Counted from the stretch's first letter, positions 24,984-33,604 are shown. The stretch is 64,000 nt of DNA from Streptomyces sp. NBC_00154 (GCF_026342835.1 NZ_JAPEMI010000001.1:5028501-5092500), one strand, 5' to 3'. Made by a program: numbers and translations. The notes: generated by a model from the sequence alone, not told the origin.

Positions 24984-26447
24984 ATGCCGGCCGACGAGAG
25001 CTCCGCCGCGCGCGGCACAGGCCGCTCACGGGCGACCGCGGCGATCAGCCGGGCGTTCGCCCCGCCCCTCCTGGTCTCCGCCCGCCCGGCAGGGCCCCCG
25101 GCGCCTGCCGGCCTCGCTCTGCGCGGCAGGCTGGCGGCGGGGGCCGGGCGGCGGCCCGCGGTACCGCGCTCCAGGGGCCACGACGGCTCCGGCCCGCGCA
25201 CCCCCCGCAGAAGCAGTGGTGTGCGGCGGATGTACGAGCAGGCACGCCGTGCCTGGGACCGCCCGCTGACCGCGTACTACCTGATCCTCGGCGCCGGCCT
25301 GCTGATCACCGTGCTCGGCCTGGTGATGGTCTACTCCGCCTCGATGATCAAGGCGCTGGAGCTGGACAAGCCCGGCACGTATTTCTTCCGTAAACAGTTC
25401 CTCGCCGCCGTCATCGGCTCCACGCTGCTGGTGATCGCCTCCCGGATGCCCGTCAAGCTCCACCGGGCGCTCGCCTACCCGCTGCTCATGGGTACGGTCT
25501 TCCTGATGGTGCTGGTCCAGGTACCGGGGATAGGGATGTCGGTCAATGGCAACCAGAACTGGCTCTATCTGGGCGGCCCCTTCCAGCTCCAGCCCAGCGA
25601 GTTCGGCAAGCTGGCCCTGATCCTCTGGAGCGCCGATCTGCTCGCCCGCAAACAGGACAGGCGGCTGCTGACACAGTGGAAGCACATGCTGGTGCCCCTC
25701 GTCCCGGTCGCCTTCATGCTCCTCGGGCTGATCATGCTCGGCGGTGACATGGGAACTGCGATCATTCTCACCGCGATCCTCTTCGGCCTGCTCTGGCTGG
25801 CCGGGGCGCCGACCCGGCTCTTCGCCGGGGTGCTCGCCGTCGCGGGAGTCCTTGCCTTCCTGCTGATCAAGACCAGTCCGAACCGGATGTCACGCCTCAG
25901 CTGCATGGGGGTCAGCGAACCCGGTCCCGACGGCTCGTGCTGGCAGGCCGTGCACGGCATCTATGCTCTGGCGTCCGGCGGATTGTTCGGATCCGGGCTG
26001 GGTGCGAGTGTGGAAAAATGGGGCCAACTGCCCGAACCTCACACCGACTTCATCTTCGCCATCACCGGGGAGGAACTGGGGTTGGCGGGGACGCTGTCGG
26101 TGCTCGCCCTCTTCGCGGCTCTAGGCTATGCGGGTATCCGCGTGGCCGGACGCACGGAGGACCCCTTCGTGAGGTACGCCGCGGGAGGTGTGACCACCTG
26201 GATCACGGTCCAGGCCGTGATCAATATCGGTGCGGTGCTCGGCCTGCTGCCGATCGCCGGGGTCCCTCTCCCGCTGTTCTCCTACGGAGGATCGGCCCTG
26301 CTGCCGACCATGTTCGCTGTCGGGCTGCTGATCGCGTTCGCGCGGGAGGAACCCGCCGCGAAGGCGGCCCTGGCCATGCGGAGGCCCGGGGTGAGATGGA
26401 AGACGATGAGACGGCGCGTCAAGAAGCGTCCGTCCGGAGAGCGGTGA
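24984..26447 (+). CDS. ftsW: Lipid II polymerase FtsW (SEDS family)
   Basis: A 487-residue SEDS glycosyltransferase that polymerises septal glycan together with FtsI. A Pro/Arg-rich cytoplasmic N-terminus of about 80 residues precedes ten helices. Signatures are NGNQNWLYLGGPFQLQPSEFGKL, the catalytic-loop region EPHTDFIFAITGEELGLAG and PLPLFSYGGSAL. The ATG at 24984 is preceded by GGAGGGG. In the large extracellular loop the sequence LSCMGVSEPGPDGSCWQ has two cysteines (307 and 319) that could form a disulfide. Confidence 0.95.
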   Translation: MPADESSAARGTGRSRATAAISRAFAPPLLVSARPAGPPAPAGLALRGRLAAGAGRRPAVPRSRGHDGSGPRTPRRSSGVRRMYEQARRAWDRPLTAYYLILGAGLLITVLGLVMVYSASMIKALELDKPGTYFFRKQFLAAVIGSTLLVIASRMPVKLHRALAYPLLMGTVFLMVLVQVPGIGMSVNGNQNWLYLGGPFQLQPSEFGKLALILWSADLLARKQDRRLLTQWKHMLVPLVPVAFMLLGLIMLGGDMGTAIILTAILFGLLWLAGAPTRLFAGVLAVAGVLAFLLIKTSPNRMSRLSCMGVSEPGPDGSCWQAVHGIYALASGGLFGSGLGASVEKWGQLPEPHTDFIFAITGEELGLAGTLSVLALFAALGYAGIRVAGRTEDPFVRYAAGGVTTWITVQAVINIGAVLGLLPIAGVPLPLFSYGGSALLPTMFAVGLLIAFAREEPAAKAALAMRRPGVRWKTMRRRVKKRPSGER

Positions 26448-26453
26448 ATTTCG

Positions 26454-27548
26454 GTGCATGTCGTACTCGCCGGTGGGGGGACCGCCGGCCACATCGAGCC
26501 CGCGCTTGCCCTCGCGGATGCCCTGCGCAGGCAGGACCCGAGCGTGGGAATCACTGCCCTGGGCACGGAGCGCGGACTCGAGACCAGGCTCGTACCCGAG
26601 CGGGGGTACGAACTGGCGCTGATCCCGGCCGTTCCGCTGCCGCGCAAGCCCACCCCTGAACTGATCACTGTCCCGGGGCGGCTGCGCGGCACCATCAAGG
26701 CCGCCGAGCAGATCCTGGAGCGCACCAAGGCGGACTGCGTCGTCGGCTTCGGCGGCTATGTCGCCCTGCCCGGCTACCTGGCCGCCAAGCGGGCCGGGGT
26801 GCCGATCGTCGTCCATGAGGCGAACGCCCGGCCGGGCCTGGCCAACAAGATCGGTTCCCGGTACGCACACGGGGTCGCCGTGTCCACCCCGGACAGCAAG
26901 CTGCGCGGTGCCCGCTACATCGGAATCCCGCTGCGCCGCACCATCGCCACTCTGGACCGGGCCCGGGTCCGCCCGGAGGCGCGCGACGCGTTCGGCCTCG
27001 ACCCCAACCTGCCGACGCTGCTGGTCTCCGGCGGTTCGCAGGGCGCCCGCCACCTCAACGAGGTGATCCAGCGGGTCGCCCCGCTGCTGCAGCGCTCCGG
27101 GATCCAGATCCTGCACGTGGTCGGCCCGAAGAACGAACTGCCGCGTATCGACAACATGCCCGGGATGCCGCCCTACGTCCCGGTACCGTACGTGGACCGG
27201 ATGGATCTCGCGTACGCCGCGGCCGACATGATGCTCTGCCGCGCGGGCGCGATGACCGTCGCCGAACTCTCCGCCGTCGGGCTGCCCGCCGCCTACGTCC
27301 CGCTGCCGATCGGCAACGGCGAACAGCGGCTCAACGCCCAGCCGGTGGTCAACGCCGGCGGCGGTCTGCTGGTGGACGACGCGGCGCTCACCCCCGAGTG
27401 GGTGCAGAGCAATGTCCTCCCGGTACTTGCGGATCCACACCGTTTGTATGAAATGTCCCGCGCCGCCGCCGAGTTCGGCCGCAGGGATGCCGACGACCTG
27501 CTCGTCGGCATGGTGTACGAGGCGATTGCCGCACGCCGCAACGCGTGA
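26454..27548 (+). CDS. murG: UDP-GlcNAc:lipid I N-acetylglucosaminyltransferase MurG
   Basis: A 364-residue GT-B enzyme on the inner membrane face making lipid II. The N-terminal glycine-rich loop GGGTAGHIEPALALADAL and the C-terminal donor-site motifs VSGGSQGARHLNEVI, RAGAMTVAELSAVGLPAAYVPLP and NGEQRLNAQPV are all present. The GTG at 26454 begins 6 bp after ftsW, with GGAGAG upstream. Length is normal. Confidence 0.95.
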   Translation: MHVVLAGGGTAGHIEPALALADALRRQDPSVGITALGTERGLETRLVPERGYELALIPAVPLPRKPTPELITVPGRLRGTIKAAEQILERTKADCVVGFGGYVALPGYLAAKRAGVPIVVHEANARPGLANKIGSRYAHGVAVSTPDSKLRGARYIGIPLRRTIATLDRARVRPEARDAFGLDPNLPTLLVSGGSQGARHLNEVIQRVAPLLQRSGIQILHVVGPKNELPRIDNMPGMPPYVPVPYVDRMDLAYAAADMMLCRAGAMTVAELSAVGLPAAYVPLPIGNGEQRLNAQPVVNAGGGLLVDDAALTPEWVQSNVLPVLADPHRLYEMSRAAAEFGRRDADDLLVGMVYEAIAARRNA

Positions 27549-27597
27549 GGCGGGCGGGTCCGGGGGCGATCCCCCGGACCCGGCATAAGGAGCGAGC

Positions 27598-28371
27598 GTG
27601 GCCGGACCGACGACCGCCCGGCGCGGTACAGGGCAGCAGCAGGACGAACCGGCCCGCCCACCGCGCCCCACCAGGCGCAGACTGCTGACCGTGATCACCG
27701 TCGGCGTCCTGCTGCTCGTTTCAGGGTCCGTCTGGGCGCTCTACGGCTCGTCCTGGTTCCGGGCCGAACAGGTCACGACCACCGGTGTCGACGTACTGAC
27801 CCCGGCCGAGGTGGAGGCCGCCGCCGCGGTGCCGATCGGGGCCCCGATGGTCTCCGTGGACACGGACGCCATCGCGGACCGGTTGCGCCAGAAGTTGCCT
27901 CGTATCGACTCGGTGGATGTCGTACGGTCATGGCCGCACGGCATCGGACTTAAAGTGACCGAACGCAAACCGGTCCTGTTGATGAAAAAGGACACAAAGT
28001 TCATTGAAGTGGACGTGGAAGGTGTCCGTTTCGCCACGGTGGACAGGGCGCCGAAGCGCGTACCGCTGCTCGAACTGACCCCCGATCAGTCGGCGAGTCT
28101 GCGCCGCTTCGGCAGCGGCCGGCTGGTGCGGGAAGCGGTCCGGGTCGCGGGCGAACTCCCCGTTGCAGTCGCCAAGGACACCCGGGTCGTGCGGGTCACC
28201 TCGTACGATTCGATCTCCTTGGAGCTGACCGGTGACCGCACGGTGGTCTGGGGCAGCGGCGAAGAGGGGCCGGTGAAGGCAAGAGTCCTCACCGCTCTCA
28301 TGAAAGCGGCTCCCAAAGCGGGACACTTCGACCTGAGTGCACCCACCGCTCCCGCGGTGTCGGGCAGTTGA
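27598..28371 (+). CDS. ftsQ: Cell division protein FtsQ
   Basis: A 257-residue bitopic divisome protein. A basic N-terminus (PRPTRRRLL) precedes one membrane helix (VITVGVLLLVSGSVWALYGSSWF). It is followed by the POTRA domain (VTTTGVDVLTPAEVEAAAAVPIGAPMVSVDTDAIADRL) and the FtsQ beta domain. The GTG at 27598 has AAGGAG upstream. The 276-bp gap to ftsZ holds regulatory elements. Confidence 0.93.
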   Translation: MAGPTTARRGTGQQQDEPARPPRPTRRRLLTVITVGVLLLVSGSVWALYGSSWFRAEQVTTTGVDVLTPAEVEAAAAVPIGAPMVSVDTDAIADRLRQKLPRIDSVDVVRSWPHGIGLKVTERKPVLLMKKDTKFIEVDVEGVRFATVDRAPKRVPLLELTPDQSASLRRFGSGRLVREAVRVAGELPVAVAKDTRVVRVTSYDSISLELTGDRTVVWGSGEEGPVKARVLTALMKAAPKAGHFDLSAPTAPAVSGS

Positions 28372-28399
28372 CGCGCATTTGGCCTGGCCAGCACCCTGG

Positions 28400-28430
28400 T
28401 TGGTCAGCGCTACGGGTGATCACATAGGGT
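28400..28430 (+). promoter_or_regulatory. Candidate ftsZ promoter (distal)
   Basis: TTGGTC (28400-28405) and TAGGGT (28425-28430, full match to the streptomycete TAGRRT -10) are separated by 19 bp. The 8-bp palindrome GTGATCAC (28416-28423) lies in the spacer. Streptomyces coelicolor ftsZ has several promoters in this interval, one of them sporulation-linked (family knowledge). Confidence 0.5.
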
Positions 28431-28461
28431 GAAAAGAAAAACGGGAGGTTCGGCGTGTTCG

Positions 28462-28491
28462 TTGAACGTGCGCCACTTGTCGACTTAGTGT
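28462..28491 (+). promoter_or_regulatory. Candidate ftsZ promoter (proximal)
   Basis: TTGAAC (28462-28467) and TAGTGT (28486-28491) have an 18-bp spacer. Transcription from here would include the inverted repeat at 28529-28553 in the leader. Confidence 0.5.
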
Positions 28492-28528
28492 CCTGTTCGG
28501 AAGAGTCCAAGAAGCAGACACACTGGTA

Positions 28529-28553
28529 ACCCTAAACTTCAACGTTAGGGTTT
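28529..28553. repeat. Inverted repeat in the ftsZ leader
   Basis: Perfect arms AACCCTAA and TTAGGGTT around a 9-nt centre, 95 bp upstream of the ftsZ GTG. It could be an operator or an mRNA hairpin. The AT-containing arms stand out from the surrounding GC-rich DNA. Confidence 0.6.
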
Positions 28554-28647
28554 GGGTCGGCGTTCGGACCGCCCCAATCGGCATCAGTCGTCGCCGCGGG
28601 AGATCCGCGAAGCGACGACACGTAACTCGAGGCGAGAGGCCTTCGAC

Positions 28648-29859
28648 GTGGCAGCACCGCAGAACTACCTCGCAGTCATCAAGGTCATCGGTGTCGGCGG
28701 CGGTGGTGTCAATGCCATCAACCGAATGATCGAGGTCGGTCTCAAGGGCGTCGAGTTCATCGCGATCAACACTGATGCGCAAGCCCTGTTGATGAGCGAC
28801 GCCGACGTCAAGCTCGACGTCGGCCGTGAACTCACCCGCGGCCTCGGCGCCGGGGCCAACCCGGCCGTCGGTCGTAAAGCGGCAGAGGACCACCGTGAGG
28901 AGATCGAGGAGGTCCTCAAGGGGGCCGACATGGTCTTCGTCACCGCCGGAGAAGGCGGCGGCACCGGCACCGGCGGCGCGCCCGTCGTCGCCAACATCGC
29001 TCGCTCGCTCGGCGCCCTCACGATCGGTGTGGTCACCCGCCCGTTCACCTTCGAGGGCCGGCGTCGCGCGAACCAGGCGGAGGACGGCATCGCCGAGCTC
29101 CGCGAAGAGGTCGACACCCTCATCGTCATTCCCAACGACCGACTGCTGTCCATCTCGGACCGTCAGGTCAGCGTGCTCGACGCGTTCAAGTCGGCCGACC
29201 AGGTACTGCTCTCGGGTGTCCAGGGCATCACCGACCTCATCACCACCCCGGGTCTGATCAACCTCGACTTCGCCGACGTCAAGTCGGTCATGTCCGAGGC
29301 CGGATCGGCGCTCATGGGCATCGGCTCGGCCCGCGGTGACGACCGCGCGGTGGCCGCGGCCGAGATGGCGATCTCCTCGCCGCTCCTGGAGGCGTCCATC
29401 GACGGCGCCCGTGGTGTCCTGCTCTCCATCTCCGGCGGCAGCGACCTCGGTCTCTTCGAGATCAACGAGGCCGCCCAGCTGGTGAGTGAGGCGGCCCACC
29501 CGGAGGCGAACATCATCTTCGGTGCGGTCATCGACGACGCACTGGGCGACGAGGTGCGGGTCACCGTGATCGCTGCGGGCTTCGACGGCGGACAGCCGCC
29601 GGCGCGTCGCGAGAACGTCCTCGGTGCGGGTGCCGGCAAGCGCGAGGAGCAGGCTCCGCCGGTCCGGTCCGCCGAGCCGGTGCGCCAGTCCGGCGGGCTC
29701 GGTTCCGTGCCCGTGCGCGAGGAGGCCCCGGCCGAGTCCGTGCCGGTGGCGAACGAGAGCTCGATGTCGCCGGTCTCCCAGCCGCACGTCCCGCCGGCCC
29801 GTCCCTCCTACCAGGACACCCAGGCCGAAGAGCTGGATGTTCCGGACTTCTTGAAGTGA
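28648..29859 (+). CDS. ftsZ: Cell division GTPase FtsZ
   Basis: A 403-residue tubulin homologue forming the Z-ring. The tubulin signature GGGTGTG is at residues 103-109, with T7-loop residues in NLDFADVKSVM. A Pro/Glu/Ser-rich linker (about 315-393) leads to the conserved C-terminal peptide DVPDFLK that binds SepF and other partners. The GTG at 28648 has GAGAGG upstream and gives the usual N-terminus AAPQNYLAVIKVIGVGGGG. Transcription is probably driven from the ftsQ-ftsZ gap as well as by read-through from the cluster. Confidence 0.97.
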   Translation: MAAPQNYLAVIKVIGVGGGGVNAINRMIEVGLKGVEFIAINTDAQALLMSDADVKLDVGRELTRGLGAGANPAVGRKAAEDHREEIEEVLKGADMVFVTAGEGGGTGTGGAPVVANIARSLGALTIGVVTRPFTFEGRRRANQAEDGIAELREEVDTLIVIPNDRLLSISDRQVSVLDAFKSADQVLLSGVQGITDLITTPGLINLDFADVKSVMSEAGSALMGIGSARGDDRAVAAAEMAISSPLLEASIDGARGVLLSISGGSDLGLFEINEAAQLVSEAAHPEANIIFGAVIDDALGDEVRVTVIAAGFDGGQPPARRENVLGAGAGKREEQAPPVRSAEPVRQSGGLGSVPVREEAPAESVPVANESSMSPVSQPHVPPARPSYQDTQAEELDVPDFLK

Positions 29860-30614
29860 TAGGCCGGCACCACGCAGTGACCGCAGTGTCCTCCGTGTCC
29901 TCGGGGGGTGGCGCTCACTTCGCCTTCACCGACAGGTGGGGTGGGGTGAGCGCCGCTCCGTACGGGGAGCTCAACCTCGGCGGCGCGGTCGGGGACGACT
30001 CCGCCGCCGTTCTCGCCAATCGCGAGCGCGCCGCCCGAGGCCTCGGTCTCGACCCGGCACAGGTCGTCTGGATGAACCAGGTGCACGGGCGGGACGTGGC
30101 GGTGGTCGACGGACCCTGGCCGGACGGTTCCGAGATTCCCGCGGTGGACGCGGTGGTGACCGCGCGACGCGGACTCCCGCTCGCTGTGCTCACCGCCGAC
30201 TGCACCCCCGTACTCCTCGCCGACCCGGTCGCCGGGATCGCGGCAGCGGCACACGCCGGCCGCCCCGGTCTGGTCGCCGGAGTCGTTCCCGCGGTGGTCG
30301 AGGCCATGGTGGCGCTCGGCGCGAAGCCCTCCCGAATTACCGCGCACACCGGCCCGGCCGTCTGCGGACGGTGTTACGAAGTCCCGGCGGCAATGCGGTC
30401 CGAGGTCGCCGAGGCGGTTCCCGGATCGTGGTCCGAGACCAGTTGGGGGACGCCGGCCGTGGATGTCACCGCCGGGGTCCATGCCCAACTCGAAGCCCTA
30501 GGGGTGCGGGACCGGCACAAGTCGCCTGCCTGCACCCTGGAATCGGGCGACCACTTCTCGTACCGCCGCGACCGCACCACCGGGCGGCTCGCCGGATATG
30601 TCTGGTTGGACTGA
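29856..30614 (+). CDS. pgeF: PgeF/YlmD family purine nucleoside phosphorylase (LACC1-like)
   Basis: A 252-residue protein of the YfiH/YlmD family (polyphenol oxidase-like fold). The metal and active-site elements are visible: MNQVHGRDV, TADCTPVLLAD with its Cys, AAHAGRPG, and the C-terminal CTLESGDHFSYRRD. Family members act as purine nucleoside phosphorylases/adenosine deaminases, and the gene is commonly linked to ftsZ. The GTG at 29856 overlaps the ftsZ stop (GTGA); GTG 29877 is an alternative start. Confidence 0.88.
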   Translation: MIGRHHAVTAVSSVSSGGGAHFAFTDRWGGVSAAPYGELNLGGAVGDDSAAVLANRERAARGLGLDPAQVVWMNQVHGRDVAVVDGPWPDGSEIPAVDAVVTARRGLPLAVLTADCTPVLLADPVAGIAAAAHAGRPGLVAGVVPAVVEAMVALGAKPSRITAHTGPAVCGRCYEVPAAMRSEVAEAVPGSWSETSWGTPAVDVTAGVHAQLEALGVRDRHKSPACTLESGDHFSYRRDRTTGRLAGYVWLD

Positions 30615-30620
30615 TAGGGC

Positions 30621-31340
30621 ATGACGGACCGTAGAACCCAACTCGCTGAAAATCTGGCACAGGTGGAGCAACGTATTGCTTCCGCCTGTGTCGCCGCCGG
30701 TCGCAAAAGGGAAGAAGTGACCCTCGTCGTGGTCACGAAGACCTATCCCGCGAGCGATGTGCGGATCCTGCATGAACTCGGTGTGCGTCATGTCGCGGAG
30801 AATCGTGACCAGGACGCGGCACCCAAGGCAGCCGCTTGTGCGGATCTGTCGCTCACATGGCACTTTGTCGGACAACTGCAGACGAACAAGGTTCGTTCTG
30901 TGGCGAGTTATGCCGATGTCGTGCAGTCGGTCGACCGGACCAAGTTGGTCACGGCCCTCTCGGCCGCCGCCGTGCGTGGCGGGCGTGAACTCGGGTGTCT
31001 CATCCAGGTCGCCCTCGACGCGGAGAGCGGCGGGCGCGGTGACCGGGGCGGCGTCGCGCCGGACGGGATCGAGGAGTTGGCCGACGCGGTGGCCGCCGCT
31101 CCGGGGCTCCGGCTCGACGGTCTGATGACCGTGGCCCCGCTCGCCGGACCGTACGCCGGGCGGCAACGCGCGGCATTCGACCGGCTGATGGAATTCTCAT
31201 CCCGCCTGCGCGGGAACCATCCGGCTGCGAACATGGTCTCTGCAGGGATGAGCGCGGACCTCGAGGAAGCGGTTGCGGCCGGAGCGACACATGTGCGCGT
31301 CGGTACTGCGGTACTCGGAGTCCGACCCGGGCTCGGGTAA
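30621..31340 (+). CDS. PLP-binding protein YggS/YlmE (PLP homeostasis)
   Basis: A 239-residue alanine-racemase-fold protein that binds pyridoxal phosphate and buffers B6 and amino acid pools. The PLP lysine lies in VVVTKTYPASDVRILHELG. Other signatures are HFVGQLQTNKVR, SVDRTKLV, and the C-terminal SAGMSADLEEAVAAGATHVRVGTAVLG. It begins 6 bp after pgeF. It corresponds to ylmE of the sepF region in other Gram-positive bacteria. Confidence 0.93.
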   Translation: MTDRRTQLAENLAQVEQRIASACVAAGRKREEVTLVVVTKTYPASDVRILHELGVRHVAENRDQDAAPKAAACADLSLTWHFVGQLQTNKVRSVASYADVVQSVDRTKLVTALSAAAVRGGRELGCLIQVALDAESGGRGDRGGVAPDGIEELADAVAAAPGLRLDGLMTVAPLAGPYAGRQRAAFDRLMEFSSRLRGNHPAANMVSAGMSADLEEAVAAGATHVRVGTAVLGVRPGLG

Positions 31341-31382
31341 CGTCGCCAAGCAAGTCGGACCACAGCAGAAAATATGGTCATT

Positions 31383-31397
31383 CCCGCCTTTGGCGGG
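31383..31397. repeat. Small hairpin between ylmE and sepF
   Basis: CCCGCC-TTT-GGCGGG: a 6-bp perfect stem with a 3-nt loop, 42 bp after the ylmE stop. It may attenuate read-through into sepF. Confidence 0.5.
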
Positions 31398-31406
31398 CAG
31401 GCCTGA

Positions 31407-31443
31407 GTGGATCGCGGGCACTTGGTGACAGGTTCCGATCCAC
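31407..31443. repeat. Inverted repeat upstream of sepF
   Basis: Perfect 8-bp arms GTGGATCG and CGATCCAC separated by 21 bp, ending 22 bp before the sepF start. In RNA it could fold just upstream of the AGCGGAGGA ribosome-binding site. As DNA it could be a wide operator. Confidence 0.5.
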
Positions 31444-31465
31444 CACAGAGCGGAGGACTCAGAGC

Positions 31466-32083
31466 ATGGCCGGCGCGATGCGCAAGATGGCGGTCTACCT
31501 CGGCCTCGTGGAGGACGATGGGTACGACGGTCCGGGGTTCGACCCCGACGACGAATTCGAACCCGAGCCGGAGCCGGAGCGTGACCGGCGGCGGCACCAG
31601 CCCGCGCATCAGGTGGAGCGGGACCGCGAGCGGGACGAACCGGTACGAGTGGTGCAGCCCCCCGCGCAGCGGGAGCCCGTCCAGATCTCGGCGGAGAGCG
31701 TGCGACCCGCCCGAATCGCGCCCGTGGCATCCATCACACCTGAACGCCCCAACATGGAGAAGAACGCACCGGTGATCATGCCCAAGGTCGTGTCCGAGCG
31801 GGAGCCCTACCGGATCACCACGCTGCACCCCCGGACCTACAACGAGGCCCGTACCATCGGGGAACACTTCCGTGAGGGCACTCCGGTGATCATGAATCTC
31901 ACGGAGATGGACGATACGGACGCGAAGCGACTTGTCGACTTTGCGGCAGGACTTGTCTTCGGTCTCCATGGCAGCATTGAACGGGTGACGCAGAAGGTGT
32001 TCCTGTTGTCGCCTGCTAACGTCGATGTCACGGCGGAGGACAAGGCCCGCATCGCTGAGGGCGGATTCTTCAACCAGAGCTGA
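31466..32083 (+). CDS. sepF: Z-ring membrane anchor SepF
   Basis: A 205-residue protein. An amphipathic N-terminal helix (AGAMRKMAVYLGLVEDD) binds membrane. A charged Glu/Pro/Arg-rich linker follows, and the SepF ring-forming domain occupies about residues 110-195 (ITTLHPRTYNEARTIGEHFR...VIMNLTEMDDTDAKRLVDFAAGL...GSIERVTQKVFLLSP). It binds the FtsZ C-terminal peptide. The ATG at 31466 has AGCGGAGGA upstream. Confidence 0.95.
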   Translation: MAGAMRKMAVYLGLVEDDGYDGPGFDPDDEFEPEPEPERDRRRHQPAHQVERDRERDEPVRVVQPPAQREPVQISAESVRPARIAPVASITPERPNMEKNAPVIMPKVVSEREPYRITTLHPRTYNEARTIGEHFREGTPVIMNLTEMDDTDAKRLVDFAAGLVFGLHGSIERVTQKVFLLSPANVDVTAEDKARIAEGGFFNQS

Positions 32084-32154
32084 GAACACGACACCGGGAA
32101 CGACCCCGGCCGTGAGGCCGGAGCTACGAGAGCCAGGGGAGAGGGAAGCGCGAA

Positions 32155-32439
32155 ATGGGCGTCGCACTGCAGGTTGTCTATATCGCGCTGATGTGTTTCC
32201 TCATCGTGCTGATCTTCCGGCTGGTCATGGACTACGTCTTCCAGTTCGCACGTTCATGGCAGCCCGGCAAGCCGATGGTGGTGCTTCTTGAGGCCACCTA
32301 CACTGTCACCGATCCACCGCTCAAGCTTCTGCGGCGGTTCATTCCGCCGCTGCGTCTCGGGGGCGTGGCACTCGACCTGTCCTTCTTCGTTCTGATGATC
32401 ATCGTCTACATCCTGATCGCGATTGTGACCAGGCTGTGA
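32155..32439 (+). CDS. YggT/YlmG family membrane protein
   Basis: A 94-residue protein with two membrane helices (about residues 5-27 and 70-92). The conserved YggT loop TVTDPPLKLLRRFIPPLRLGGVALDLS lies between them. It is encoded between sepF and divIVA as in most Actinobacteria and Firmicutes. The role is not fully defined; it is linked genetically to division and the SepF region. SD GGGAGAGGGA is upstream. Confidence 0.92.
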   Translation: MGVALQVVYIALMCFLIVLIFRLVMDYVFQFARSWQPGKPMVVLLEATYTVTDPPLKLLRRFIPPLRLGGVALDLSFFVLMIIVYILIAIVTRL

Positions 32440-32488
32440 ACGATACGGTCTTGCCGACTGCCGACGACTACGTAGAGGTGAAGAAGAG

Positions 32489-33604
32489 ATGCCGCTGACC
32501 CCCGAGGACGTGCGGAACAAGCAGTTCACGACCGTCCGTCTCCGAGAAGGCTATGACGAGGACGAGGTCGATGCCTTCCTGGACGAGGTCGAGTCCGAGC
32601 TGACCCGCCTGCTCCGTGAGAACGAGGACCTGCGCGCCAAGCTGGCCGCCGCCACGCGTGCCGCCGCGCAGAACCAGCAGCAGGGCATGCGGAAGCCGGA
32701 GCCGCAGGACCGGCCCGGGGCACCCGTGCCCGCCGCCATATCGGGTCCGCCGGTCCAGCAGCAGCCCCCGCAGATGGGTCCCCCCCAGCTGCCCGGTGGT
32801 GCTCCGCAGCTGCCCGCCGGTCCCAGCGGTCACGGTCCGGGTCAGCACGGCCCCGGCCCTCAGGGTCAGCACGGCCCCGGCCCGATGCAGGGCGGCCCCA
32901 TGGGCGGTCCCATGGGTCACGCGCCGCAGCAGATGCAGCAGATGCAGCAGATGCAGCCGCCGCAGATGCAGCAGCCCGGTCAGGGACCCGGTGGCGACAG
33001 CGCCGCCCGTGTCCTTTCGCTCGCACAGCAGACAGCCGACCAGGCGATCGCGGAGGCCCGTTCCGAGGCCAACAAGATCGTCGGCGAGGCGCGGAGCCGT
33101 GCCGAGGGCCTGGAGCGCGACGCGCGTGCCAAGGCGGACGCACTGGAGCGGGACGCGCAGGAGAAGCACCGCGTGGCGATGGGCTCGCTGGAGTCGGCCC
33201 GCGCGACGCTGGAGCGCAAGGTCGAGGACCTGCGCGGCTTCGAGCGCGAGTACCGGACCAGGCTGAAGTCCTACCTGGAGAGCCAGCTGCGTCAGCTGGA
33301 GACCCAGGCCGACGACTCGCTGGCCCCGCCGCGGACCCCGGCTGCCGCTTCGCTGCCGCCGTCGCCCTCGCTGGCTCCGGCCGGTGCCATGGGACACACC
33401 ATGGGTGGCAACCACGGTGGTCACGGTGGCCCGCAGATGGGCGGCAACCCGTCCATGGGCGCCGGACCGTCGTACGGTGGCCAGCAGCAGATGTCGCCGG
33501 CCATGACCCAGCCGATGGCACCGGTGCGGCCGCAGGCGCCGCAGCCGATGCAGCAGGCGCCGTCGCCGATGCGTGGGTTCCTTATCGACGAGGACGACAA
33601 CTGA
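32489..33604 (+). CDS. divIVA: Polar growth protein DivIVA (Wag31)
   Basis: A 371-residue coiled-coil scaffold of the hyphal tip. The conserved membrane-binding N-terminal domain PLTPEDVRNKQFTTVRLREGYDEDEVDAFLDEVE ends near residue 55. A Pro/Gln/Gly/Met-rich insert (about 64-168, with repeated GQHGPGP and QQMQQMQ) separates it from a second long coiled coil (170-275). A Gly/Met/Pro-rich tail ends in GFLIDEDDN. The long insert between the coiled coils is characteristic of streptomycetes. It is the last gene of the cluster, followed by a strong terminator. Confidence 0.96.
   Translation: MPLTPEDVRNKQFTTVRLREGYDEDEVDAFLDEVESELTRLLRENEDLRAKLAAATRAAAQNQQQGMRKPEPQDRPGAPVPAAISGPPVQQQPPQMGPPQLPGGAPQLPAGPSGHGPGQHGPGPQGQHGPGPMQGGPMGGPMGHAPQQMQQMQQMQPPQMQQPGQGPGGDSAARVLSLAQQTADQAIAEARSEANKIVGEARSRAEGLERDARAKADALERDAQEKHRVAMGSLESARATLERKVEDLRGFEREYRTRLKSYLESQLRQLETQADDSLAPPRTPAAASLPPSPSLAPAGAMGHTMGGNHGGHGGPQMGGNPSMGAGPSYGGQQQMSPAMTQPMAPVRPQAPQPMQQAPSPMRGFLIDEDDN

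Noticed and set aside
28529..28553. AACCCTAA/TTAGGGTT read as telomere-like repeat
   Set aside because: Only one copy of each arm exists, arranged as an inverted repeat in a promoter region, so a regulatory dyad is the simpler reading.
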